8,753 bases of DNA from Lachnospiraceae bacterium UBA7729 (lineage in GTDB: Bacteria; Bacillota; Clostridia; Lachnospirales; Lachnospiraceae): assembly GCA_002482005.1 (NCBI GenBank), contig DLFD01000020.1, positions 287 through 9,039 on the forward strand, given 5' to 3'. This document shows positions 1-6,555 of the stretch, in pieces (position 1 is the stretch's first letter; each line of letters opens with the position of its first letter). The notes under the pieces were generated by a model. It saw only the letters and a list, made by a program, of their open reading frames with translations. It ran no database searches and was not told where the DNA came from. The translations under genes were made by a program, and so were the position numbers.

Positions 1-71
1 GTGCAGCAGTCTCCGCGCCAGATTTTCCGCGCTATTCTTTCATCTGACTGGCCATTATCATATCCTCTTCC
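1..71 (-). pseudogene. Possible broken 5' end of a divergent gene at the window edge
   Basis: On the minus strand a Shine-Dalgarno-like GAAGAGG (64-70) sits 8 bases before an ATG at 53-55, but that frame reads only MASQMKE before a TAG at 32-34. A second frame, open from position 92 to the left edge, reads DERIARKIWRGDCC over 44-1 and has no ATG, GTG or TTG start of its own. A one-base shift near 44 would join the good start to this second frame. The second frame faintly resembles the start of sigma-factor-like proteins (hydrophobic and basic residues, then G-D), which is a guess from very few residues. It may equally be non-coding. Confidence 0.17.
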
Positions 72-119
72 CAGTTGCCGCCTGAAAACAGATCAGCGAC
101 ACTTCCCGGACTTTGTTTC

Positions 120-148
120 TTTCATTGCATGCAATCAATGTGTATAAT
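120..148 (+). promoter_or_regulatory. Probable sigma-A promoter of the activase gene
   Basis: A perfect -10 box TATAAT lies at 143-148. The best-spaced -35 hexamer is TTTCAT at 120-125, 17 bases upstream, and is a poor match, so the promoter may need an activator. The start codon at 212 leaves a leader of about 55 bases. Confidence 0.55.
124..135. promoter_or_regulatory. 12-bp perfect palindrome inside the activase promoter
   Basis: ATTGCATGCAAT is a perfect inverted repeat between the -35 and -10 positions of the activase promoter. That is a classic place for a repressor operator. The cognate regulator is not in the window. Confidence 0.4.
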
Positions 149-170
149 ACCTCATTGTGACGAACCGGCG

Positions 171-184
171 TTTAATATATTAAA
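171..184. promoter_or_regulatory. 14-bp AT-only palindrome in the activase leader
   Basis: TTTAATATATTAAA is a perfect 14-bp palindrome in the 5' leader, about 27 bases before the start codon. It could be a DNA-binding site or simply part of an AT-rich leader that keeps the ribosome site open. It contains only A and T, so chance is a real alternative. Confidence 0.3.
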
Positions 185-211
185 TAAGAACATGTAAGGA
201 TAAGAAGAGTT

Positions 212-3200
212 ATGGCACATACAACAAAGTACTCCCTTGGCGTTGACATTGGTTCTACCACGGTCAAGGTTGCAGTGCTGGACCAGGACAGCAGATTACT
301 TTTCTCGGATTATCAGAGGCATTTTGCGGATATCCAGGGTACTCTCGCCAGGCTTGTAGGAGAAGCCAAAGATGCTCTTGGCGACCTTAAGGTCTCCACG
401 GTCATCACTGGTTCCGGCGGACTGACTCTGGCGAATAACATGGATGTACCATTCGTCCAGGAGGTCATCGCTGTTTCCAATTCCCTTCAGCTCTATGCTC
501 CTCAGACGGATGTCGCGATCGAGCTCGGCGGCGAGGATGCTAAGATCATCTATTTCGACAGAGGCAGCATCGATCAGCGTATGAACGGGACCTGTGCCGG
601 CGGCACCGGGTCTTTTATCGACCAGATGGCATCCCTTCTTCAGACGGACGCTCCGGGTCTGAACGAATATGCCAGGCACTATCAGTCGCTCTACACGATC
701 GCGGCAAGATGCGGCGTCTTCGCCAAGTCTGATATCCAGCCTCTGATCAACGACGGAGCGACCAAGGAAGACCTTGCCGCGTCCATCTTCCAGGCGGTTG
801 TGAACCAGACCATCTCCGGCCTTGCCTGCGGAAGACCGATCAGAGGACATGTGGCGTTCCTCGGCGGCCCGCTCCACTTCATGAGCGAGCTCCGCGCAGC
901 TTTCATCCGCACCCTGAAGCTGGATGACGAGCATGCTATCATCCCGGAGAATTCCCATCTGTTCGCAGCGATCGGTTCTGCCCTCAGCGCCCACACTGCC
1001 ATGGCGGTCAACCACTCTCCGAAGCACGAGAAACTCGTTGCGGACATGGAGAAGAGAGACGGCAGGTCCTACAAGGATTATGACGAAGACTCCGACATGG
1101 ACCTGTCCGTACTTCAGAACGTGCTGGAGCATGGCATCCAGATAAACTTCGAGGTTCCGCGCATGGATCCTCTCTTCGAGTCTCAGGACGAATATGACGA
1201 CTTCATCGAGCGTCAGAATCAGTATAATGTCGTGACCGAAGATCTCGAAACCTATTCGGGCAGCTGTTTCCTCGGCATCGATGCAGGATCTACAACGACA
1301 AAGGCTGCTCTTGTCTCCGAGGACGGCTCCCTGCTCTATTCGTTCTACAGCAACAACAACGGAAGCCCGCTGAAGACTTCCATCCGCGCCATCGAAGAGA
1401 TCTACGAGCACCTTCCTGAGGATGCCCATATCGTATACTCCTGCTCCACCGGCTACGGGGAAGCTCTGATCAAGTCTGCCCTGATGCTGGATGAAGGAGA
1501 GGTCGAGACCATCGCCCACTACTATGCGGCTTCCTTCTTTGATCCGGACGTCGACTGCATCCTCGATATCGGCGGCCAGGACATGAAGTGCATCAAGATC
1601 AGAAACCATGCGGTCGACTCCGTCCAGCTGAACGAAGCCTGCTCCTCCGGATGCGGATCGTTCATCGAAACCTTTGCAAAGTCGCTGAACTACTCCGTAC
1701 AGGACTTCGCGAAGGCAGCCCTGTTCGCAAAGCATCCGTTTGACCTCGGAACCAGATGCACGGTATTCATGAACTCCAAGGTCAAGCAGGCCCAGAAGGA
1801 AGGTGCATCCGTCGAGGATATCTCCGCCGGCCTCTCTTACTCGGTCATCAAGAATGCCCTCTACAAGGTCATCAAAGTTTCAGATGCCAAAGAGCTTGGC
1901 CGCCACATTGTGTGCCAGGGCGGAACCTTCTATAACGACGGAGTCCTCAGGGCATTCGAGAAGATCGCGAACTGCGAAGCCATCCGTCCGGACATCGCAG
2001 GCATCATGGGCGCTTTCGGCGCAGGCCTGATCGCCCGCGAGCGCTACGAAGATGCCCAGAAGGAAGGCCTGAAGACCACCATGCTCTCGATCGATCAGAT
2101 CCGCAGCCTTCAGTACACGACCCATAACGCCAAGTGCCAGGGCTGCACCAACCACTGCAGACTGACCGTCAACCATTTCTCCGGAGGAAGGACGTTCATC
2201 TCCGGCAACAGGTGCGAGCGTGGGATCGGCAAGAAGAAAAATGCTCTGAACCTCCCGAATATGTATGATTTCAAGAATCATCTCCTGTTCGACCGTGAGG
2301 TCATCCCGGAGGACCAGGCGACCAGGGGCGTCATCGGGCTTCCGCGCGTGCTCAACATGTACGAGCTCTACCCGTTCTGGCACCTCTTCTTCTCAGAACT
2401 GAAGTTCCACGTGGTGCTTTCCCCGGCCTCCACGCACCGGATCTACGAGCTGGGCATCGAGTCCATCCCGTCCGAGTCCGAGTGCTATCCGGCAAAGCTG
2501 ACGCACGGCCATATCGAGTGGCTCATCGCACAGGGTGTAAAGAAGATCTTCTATCCCTGCGTCCCGTATGAGCGTCAGGAGTTCAAGGAAGCCGGCAACC
2601 ATTACGACTGCCCGATCGTGACCTCCTACCCGATGAATATCAAAAACAATGTGGAGACACTCAGATCGAAGAATATCGAATTCATCTGCCCGTTTGTCGC
2701 ATTTACAAGCCTGAAGACCGTATCAGACCAGCTGGTCTCCGTCTTCAGGGATATCCCTGAAGCTGAGGTCCGCAAAGCCGCTGAGGACGCCTGGAATGAG
2801 CTTGACCGCACAAGACGCGCGGTCTATGCGGAAGGTCAGCGGATCCTCGACTATCTCGAGGAAACCGGAAGACACGGCATTGTACTGGCAGGGCGTCCTT
2901 ACCACATCGACCCGGAGATCAACCACGGCATCCCGGAGATGATCAACTCCTATGGCATGGCAGTTCTCTCGGAAGATTCCATCTCCGGGCTGACACCGAT
3001 CGAACGGCCGCTGAGAGTCCTGGACCAGTGGATGTACCATACCAGACTCTACGGAGCCGCGGAATACGTCAAGCAGAGGGACAACCTGGACCTGATCCAG
3101 CTGAACTCCTTCGGCTGCGGAGTCGACGCTGTCACCACAGACCAGGTGGATGAGATCCTGTCGGGCTCTGACAAGCTCTACACCTGCCTGAAGATCGATG

Positions 3201-4588
3201 AAGTAAGCAACCTCGGAGCCGCAAGGATCAGGATCCGTTCTCTCATGGCGGCTATCAGGATCCGCCAGAGAAACCACCAGATCCGCACGATCCGCCCTTC
3301 AAAGCAGGAAGCAGTCTCCTTCACGAAAGAAATGAAGAAAGATTACACTATCTTCGTGCCGCAGATGAGCCCGATCCACTTCTCACTGCTCGAGGCGGCG
3401 CTGAATGCAAGCGGCTACAATGCCGTCGTCGTCAACCCGCCGGAGAAGGATGCGGTCGACAAGGGTCTGAAATACGTCAACAACGATGCCTGCTACCCGT
3501 CCCTGATCGTCGTCGGACAGATGATGTCCATGCTGGAGTCCGGCAAGTACGATCCGCACAAGTGCGCGATCGTCATGTCGCAGACCGGAGGCGGCTGCCG
3601 CGCATCGAACTACGTCGGCTTCTTCCGCCGGGCGCTGAAGAAGGCCGGCATGGATTATGTCCCGGTCATCGCGGCTTCCCTGCAGGGACTCGAGAGCAAC
3701 CCTGGCTTCAGGCTCAGCCTGCCGCTCGCCAAAAGGGCTCTTTTCGCCGTCGAGTTCGGTGACCTGTTCATGAAATGTCTCTACCGCGTCCGTCCTTATG
3801 AGAAGGTCCGAGGCAGCTCGGACAAGCTGCATAAGGAACTGGAGAAGGAATGCATCGACCTGATCAGCTCCGACCATCTGTCCTCAAAGCGATACAGCGA
3901 GATGTGCAGAAAGATCGTAGAATCATTTGACAGACTGCCGATCCACGAAGACATGGTCAAGCCGCGCGTCGGCATCGTCGGTGAGATCCTGGTCAAGTAC
4001 TCTCCCGCCGCCAACAACCACCTGGTCGAGCTGCTCGAGCGGGAAGGCGCGGAAGCTGTACAGCCGGAGCTTCTTGACTTCATCCAGTACAGCCTGTACA
4101 ACGAGAACTTCAAGTATCAGAACCATTACGCAGGCAAGGCGACCACGGCCCTCTGCAACATCGGCATCAAGTTCGTCGAACACTGCCGCAGGGCAGGACG
4201 TCAGGCGCTGGACGCATCGAAGCGGTTCCGCGCTCCGCACCACATCCAGAGCCTCGCAGAGAAGGCAAAAGACGTCATCTCCATCGGCAACCAGACCGGG
4301 GAAGGATGGTTTCTGACCGGTGAGATGCTCGAGCTGATCGAAGAAGGAGTAAAGAACATCGTCTGCGTGCAGCCATTCGGCTGCCTTCCGAACCACATCA
4401 TGGGCAAGGGCGTCATCAAGGAGATCCGCAGACAGCACTCCGACGCCAACATCGTAGCCATCGACTACGATCCCGGCGCTTCGGAAGTCAACCAGCTGAA
4501 CAGGATCAAGCTTATGCTCTCCGCCGCAGTCCGCAGCATGGAAGAAGGCGGCATGGACAGGAAAGATACATCAGCAGAGATGGCGTGA
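212..4588 (+). CDS. Fused acyl-CoA dehydratase activase (two BadF ATPase modules plus DUF2229 and HgdB-like domains)
   Basis: Large cytoplasmic protein of 1458 residues. ATG 212 follows AAGGA at 196-200, and the nearest upstream ATG is followed at once by a stop. Module 1 (about 8-270) has the phosphate motif DIGST (12-16), ELGGED (104-109), C128 and C167. Module 2 (about 353-615) has DAGST (357-361), DIGGQD (452-457), C477 and C516. Then come a C642-x2-C645-x3-C649-x18-C668 segment, a DUF2229-like region (about 705-930) and an HgdB-like region (about 1045-1440) with C758, C783, C826, C969, C1094, C1129 and C1391. In this family (HgdC, BadF/BadG, DCCR) ATP hydrolysis drives electron transfer from a [4Fe-4S] cluster to a dehydratase or double-cubane protein. 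No dehydratase or CoA-transferase gene is adjacent, so the substrate is unknown. The last six residues, TSAEMA, come from a tandem repeat. Confidence 0.93.
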   Translation: MAHTTKYSLGVDIGSTTVKVAVLDQDSRLLFSDYQRHFADIQGTLARLVGEAKDALGDLKVSTVITGSGGLTLANNMDVPFVQEVIAVSNSLQLYAPQTDVAIELGGEDAKIIYFDRGSIDQRMNGTCAGGTGSFIDQMASLLQTDAPGLNEYARHYQSLYTIAARCGVFAKSDIQPLINDGATKEDLAASIFQAVVNQTISGLACGRPIRGHVAFLGGPLHFMSELRAAFIRTLKLDDEHAIIPENSHLFAAIGSALSAHTAMAVNHSPKHEKLVADMEKRDGRSYKDYDEDSDMDLSVLQNVLEHGIQINFEVPRMDPLFESQDEYDDFIERQNQYNVVTEDLETYSGSCFLGIDAGSTTTKAALVSEDGSLLYSFYSNNNGSPLKTSIRAIEEIYEHLPEDAHIVYSCSTGYGEALIKSALMLDEGEVETIAHYYAASFFDPDVDCILDIGGQDMKCIKIRNHAVDSVQLNEACSSGCGSFIETFAKSLNYSVQDFAKAALFAKHPFDLGTRCTVFMNSKVKQAQKEGASVEDISAGLSYSVIKNALYKVIKVSDAKELGRHIVCQGGTFYNDGVLRAFEKIANCEAIRPDIAGIMGAFGAGLIARERYEDAQKEGLKTTMLSIDQIRSLQYTTHNAKCQGCTNHCRLTVNHFSGGRTFISGNRCERGIGKKKNALNLPNMYDFKNHLLFDREVIPEDQATRGVIGLPRVLNMYELYPFWHLFFSELKFHVVLSPASTHRIYELGIESIPSESECYPAKLTHGHIEWLIAQGVKKIFYPCVPYERQEFKEAGNHYDCPIVTSYPMNIKNNVETLRSKNIEFICPFVAFTSLKTVSDQLVSVFRDIPEAEVRKAAEDAWNELDRTRRAVYAEGQRILDYLEETGRHGIVLAGRPYHIDPEINHGIPEMINSYGMAVLSEDSISGLTPIERPLRVLDQWMYHTRLYGAAEYVKQRDNLDLIQLNSFGCGVDAVTTDQVDEILSGSDKLYTCLKIDEVSNLGAARIRIRSLMAAIRIRQRNHQIRTIRPSKQEAVSFTKEMKKDYTIFVPQMSPIHFSLLEAALNASGYNAVVVNPPEKDAVDKGLKYVNNDACYPSLIVVGQMMSMLESGKYDPHKCAIVMSQTGGGCRASNYVGFFRRALKKAGMDYVPVIAASLQGLESNPGFRLSLPLAKRALFAVEFGDLFMKCLYRVRPYEKVRGSSDKLHKELEKECIDLISSDHLSSKRYSEMCRKIVESFDRLPIHEDMVKPRVGIVGEILVKYSPAANNHLVELLEREGAEAVQPELLDFIQYSLYNENFKYQNHYAGKATTALCNIGIKFVEHCRRAGRQALDASKRFRAPHHIQSLAEKAKDVISIGNQTGEGWFLTGEMLELIEEGVKNIVCVQPFGCLPNHIMGKGVIKEIRRQHSDANIVAIDYDPGASEVNQLNRIKLMLSAAVRSMEEGGMDRKDTSAEMA

Positions 4589-4668
4589 CATCAGCAGAGA
4601 TGGCATGACGTCAGCAGAGATGGCGTGACATCAGCAGAGATGATATGACATCAGCAGAGATGGCATAA
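4569..4668 (+). repeat. Five tandem 20-bp repeats spanning the activase stop codon
   Basis: The unit is CATCAGCAGAGATGGCGTGA. Units begin at 4569, 4589, 4609, 4629 and 4649. Unit 1 supplies the activase C-terminus and its TGA. Differences are few: CG for CA at the start of unit 3, GATATGA in unit 4, GCATGA in unit 2, and GCATAA in unit 5. Every unit holds ATG, one sense codon, then a stop (Met-Ala-stop or Met-Ile-stop). Because 20 is not a multiple of 3, successive units fall in different frames and unit 4 returns to the gene's frame. The array ends directly at the A-tract of the terminator. It probably grew by slippage or unequal crossover from the gene's 3' end. Confidence 0.95.
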
Positions 4669-4704
4669 AAAAAGAAGGACAGGCCGAAACCTGTCCCTCT
4701 TTTT
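4669..4704. terminator. Bidirectional rho-independent terminator between convergent genes
   Basis: The stem is GGACAGG (4677-4683) with CCTGTCC (4690-4696) and loop CCGAAA. After one mismatch, the flanking GA/TC and A/T tracts can pair further. T-rich DNA follows on the plus strand (4698-4704), and the A-tract at 4667-4673 gives a T-tract on the minus strand. It therefore suits both the activase and the YbjN-like gene that converges on it. Confidence 0.85.
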
Positions 4705-4714
4705 ATATAGAGCG

Positions 4715-4736
4715 GGGACAGGCTGCACCCTGTCCC
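4715..4736. repeat. Second GGGACAGG/CCTGTCCC hairpin, sibling of the terminator stem
   Basis: GGGACAGG (4715-4722) pairs with CCTGTCCC (4729-4736) around the loop CTGCAC. The stem repeats the core of the adjacent terminator stem, so arms of the two hairpins can pair with each other. It begins 13 bases after the YbjN-like stop codon on the minus strand but has no T-tract of its own. It may add to termination, or both hairpins may be copies of a dispersed palindromic element. Confidence 0.7.
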
Positions 4737-4748
4737 ACACTTTCTATC

Positions 4749-5177
4749 TCAGCTCCAAAGTGCCTTCATGAATTCCGGATAGCACTCGTCAACGATCTGC
4801 ATGAATCTCATGAAGATCTCGACTGCCTCTCTTCCGACGCTATCGTTGGAGGTTCGGACCGGAAGATCATACTCAACGTTGACGTCGCGGTCATCATCGA
4901 TCAGGAACTTCACATAGCGATACTTGTTATTGCAGGTATTGCATGCAGCAGTAACAGATGCAAACTTGTCATCAGCAACTTCGCTGACAAGGCCGAACAG
5001 ACGGATGGCAACATCATTGTCATCATCGGTGCTGATGAACTGAACTCTTACGTTCGGTCCGTTCTTGACGCCGAATCCGGCAAGGACACGTGAAGACTTG
5101 TCGCCTTCCTCGATCCTGGAGTGCATATCCTCTTTTTCCATAGCCTGCTGAATAAGTCTGGTCGCTTTAAAGATCAT
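4749..5177 (-). CDS. YbjN domain-containing protein
   Basis: A 142-residue soluble protein with no signal peptide or membrane segment. ATG at 5177 follows the strong ribosome site AAGGGGG six bases upstream. The fold pattern fits the YbjN family: an N-terminal helix (about 1-24), strands around FGVKNGPNVRVQFIST (35-50) and IRLFGLVSEV, then the family-like CNTCNNKYRYVKFLIDDD (79-96) with NVEYDLPV and a C-terminal helix (about 115-140). The family adopts a fold like type III secretion chaperones and has no firm biochemical role, though enterobacterial YbjN has been linked to stress and motility control. C79 and C82 form a C-x2-C pair of unknown meaning. It has its own promoter and palindromes upstream and ends at the shared terminator, so it is probably transcribed alone. 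Confidence 0.62.
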   Translation of the reverse strand: MIFKATRLIQQAMEKEDMHSRIEEGDKSSRVLAGFGVKNGPNVRVQFISTDDDNDVAIRLFGLVSEVADDKFASVTAACNTCNNKYRYVKFLIDDDRDVNVEYDLPVRTSNDSVGREAVEIFMRFMQIVDECYPEFMKALWS

Positions 5178-5231
5178 GTTTTTCCCCCTTCATGTAGATG
5201 TGATGTCTGCAGATGTCCCAATAGGACTTTG

Positions 5232-5247
5232 CTTACATTGATGTAAG
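5232..5247. promoter_or_regulatory. Palindromic operator candidate just downstream of the ybjN-like -10 box
   Basis: CTTACAT-TG-ATGTAAG has perfect 7-bp arms and a 2-bp centre. It abuts the -10 box of the minus-strand promoter and covers the expected transcription start, a position where a bound repressor would block initiation. Confidence 0.5.
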
Positions 5248-5274
5248 TATAACATAGTTCACAACCAAGTGAAC
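5246..5274 (-). promoter_or_regulatory. Promoter of the YbjN-like gene with an overlapping inverted repeat
   Basis: On the minus strand TATACT (5246-5251) lies 16 bases after TTCACT (5268-5273, four of six matches to TTGACA). The inverted repeat GTTCAC (5257-5262) and GTGAAC (5269-5274), separated by six bases, overlaps the -35 box and spacer. The leader to the ATG is about 60 bases. Confidence 0.5.
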
Positions 5275-5305
5275 ACCGGGGGCGGATATTTTATGAAAAT
5301 TTTAC

Positions 5306-5320
5306 TAAACTGCCAGTTTA
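5306..5320. promoter_or_regulatory. 15-bp palindrome after the LCP gene; weak terminator or operator
   Basis: TAAACTG-C-CAGTTTA is a perfect palindrome six bases beyond the LCP stop codon on the minus strand. As RNA it could form a short AT-rich stem followed by a run of four Ts, which would be a weak terminator. It also lies upstream of the ybjN-like promoter and could be a protein site. No better terminator was found for the LCP gene. Confidence 0.35.
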
Positions 5321-5326
5321 CATACC

Positions 5327-6313
5327 TCACCATTCCTGAACGATCTCACCTACCATGTCATCGGTGAGGTCCTGACCTTCGAGCACATCCTCTATCAGCT
5401 CCGATGCATGCGCCACAAGGTCCGGATCCTGGTACATGACATTGGTCGGCTCGGACATAGAGTAAGTCTTGTCGACACCATTGTGCCCGGTCACCGCATA
5501 CTCATGGATATTCCATTCCGGCTTCACATCGCCCATCTGCTCAGAAAGCATCGAGAACACGGTCACAACAGGGATATTCATCTCGAATGTTCCCCCGAGC
5601 CCCTGAAGAAACTCGTCAAGATTCGAATCAAGTTTCGACGGGTCCTTAGAGATGGCGTCGATGACACCCTCGATCAGACGCATCTGGTCGCGGCCGCGGC
5701 CATTGTCGCCGTAGGCAACATGCATTCTGTCGCGTGCGAATGCCAGCGCCTGCTCTCCGTTCAGATAGTTTTCCCCCTCGTTAACTGTGAATGTCTGGCC
5801 ATCCTGGGTGCTCGTCGTGAAAGTTTCGTCCGAATAGACCGTGACACCGCCCAGGGAGTCGATGATCTTCTCAAAACCGACAAAATTGACCTGCATGTAG
5901 TAATCCACATCACAGCCGTAGAGCTGGCCGAGCGCTTTCTCTGAATTCCCGATCCCGTAGGCCGCACAGTGGGTCAGCTTGTCCATCGCATTGCCGCCGG
6001 CAGGATTCTGGATATAGTAGTCGCGCGGCGTATTGAGCAGAAGGATATTGTGCGTCTGCGGATTGATGGCTGCAAGAACATTGACATCGCCATTGCTCTG
6101 CTCCAGCTGGTCCGCCCTCGTATCCACACCACTCATGTAGGCGACAAAAGGCTTCTTCGGATCGATGGCAGGCTCGGTCGGGAACTCAGATTCCGTCTCC
6201 GACTCGGCAGGCGTCTGAAGGTCTCCGGCATCCTCCGCCATGGCCGGCGCCGCAAACAGAAGCGCTGCTGCTGCACAGGCAGCAAGATTCTTCAGTAAGT
6301 TTCTGAAATTCAT
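5327..6313 (-). CDS. LytR-CpsA-Psr (LCP) family cell-wall ligase
   Basis: 328 residues. ATG 6313 follows AGGAG seven bases upstream. The signal sequence (1-26) has a hydrophobic run of Ala and Leu ending in APAMA before EDAG, and an acidic Ser/Thr/Glu/Pro linker (about 27-55) follows. The LCP domain (about 56-265) shows SGVDTR (61-66), NTPRDYY (94-100), DKLTHCAAYG (111-120), VNFVGFEKIIDSLGGV (142-157), LNGEQALAFARDR (184-196) and GRGRDQMR (205-212). R97, R194, R196 and R208 match the arginines that bind the lipid pyrophosphate in this family. LCP enzymes move polymers from an undecaprenyl-phosphate carrier to peptidoglycan outside the membrane. Most keep an N-terminal membrane anchor, but here the AxA site suggests possible cleavage and release. 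It faces a divergent secreted-protein gene. Confidence 0.9.
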   Translation of the reverse strand: MNFRNLLKNLAACAAAALLFAAPAMAEDAGDLQTPAESETESEFPTEPAIDPKKPFVAYMSGVDTRADQLEQSNGDVNVLAAINPQTHNILLLNTPRDYYIQNPAGGNAMDKLTHCAAYGIGNSEKALGQLYGCDVDYYMQVNFVGFEKIIDSLGGVTVYSDETFTTSTQDGQTFTVNEGENYLNGEQALAFARDRMHVAYGDNGRGRDQMRLIEGVIDAISKDPSKLDSNLDEFLQGLGGTFEMNIPVVTVFSMLSEQMGDVKPEWNIHEYAVTGHNGVDKTYSMSEPTNVMYQDPDLVAHASELIEDVLEGQDLTDDMVGEIVQEW

Positions 6314-6372
6314 GGCAATTCTCCTCTTTTACATGCTGGCTCCGGTGTCCTGATCCCCAGAGCAACAGCAGG

Positions 6373-6401
6373 ATTATAGCACCAGGCAGCAGGATGAACA
6401 A
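6373..6401 (-). promoter_or_regulatory. Probable promoter of the LCP gene
   Basis: On the minus strand a perfect TATAAT (6373-6378) lies 17 bases after TTGTTC (6396-6401, a partial match to TTGACA). It gives a leader of roughly 50 bases to the ATG at 6313. Confidence 0.55.
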
Positions 6402-6447
6402 GAGGACAGAAATTAGGCGATGAACAAAAACCGCTGGCCTGTCACTG

Positions 6448-6463
6448 TCACGCAGCATCGTGA
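6448..6463. promoter_or_regulatory. Inverted repeat between the two divergent promoters
   Basis: TCACG and CGTGA form perfect 5-bp arms around CAGCAT. The site lies between the LCP promoter and the promoter of the secreted protein, where a shared regulator could act on both. The arms are short, so chance is possible. Confidence 0.25.
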
Positions 6464-6483
6464 TGACGCCAAACGCATCCGTA

Positions 6484-6512
6484 TTGAAGCGCATCTTCTG
6501 CAATGCTATACT
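6484..6512 (+). promoter_or_regulatory. Strong sigma-A promoter of the secreted Ig-like protein
   Basis: TTGAAG (6484-6489) and TATACT (6507-6512) are separated by exactly 17 bases. Transcription should begin near 6519, about 37 bases before the ATG. Confidence 0.7.
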
Positions 6513-6516
6513 GATT

Positions 6517-6530
6517 GTTAAGTAGTTAAC
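6517..6530. promoter_or_regulatory. Inverted repeat at the transcription start of the secreted-protein gene
   Basis: GTTAA and TTAAC form perfect 5-bp arms around GTAG, immediately downstream of the -10 box and over the predicted start site. It is a candidate repressor site. Confidence 0.35.
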
Positions 6531-6555
6531 ACAATGTTTCAAAGCGGAGGGAACT

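Noticed and set aside
155..164. Rex-type redox operator half-site (TTGTGACGAA) before the activase
   Set aside because: Only one half-site is present, with no matching inverted half at the expected distance.
296..1735. 479-codon open frame on the minus strand inside the activase gene
   Set aside because: It lies entirely opposite the activase codons. Codon bias in the real gene leaves the antisense frame free of stops. The translation has no recognisable domain, and the plus-strand protein is unmistakable.
3927..4316. Plus-strand 129-codon overlapping frame in the activase
   Set aside because: It is a Ser/Thr/Arg-rich shadow frame without a start signal.
4569..4668. CRISPR array
   Set aside because: The 20-bp units are directly adjacent with no spacers, and no cas gene is present.
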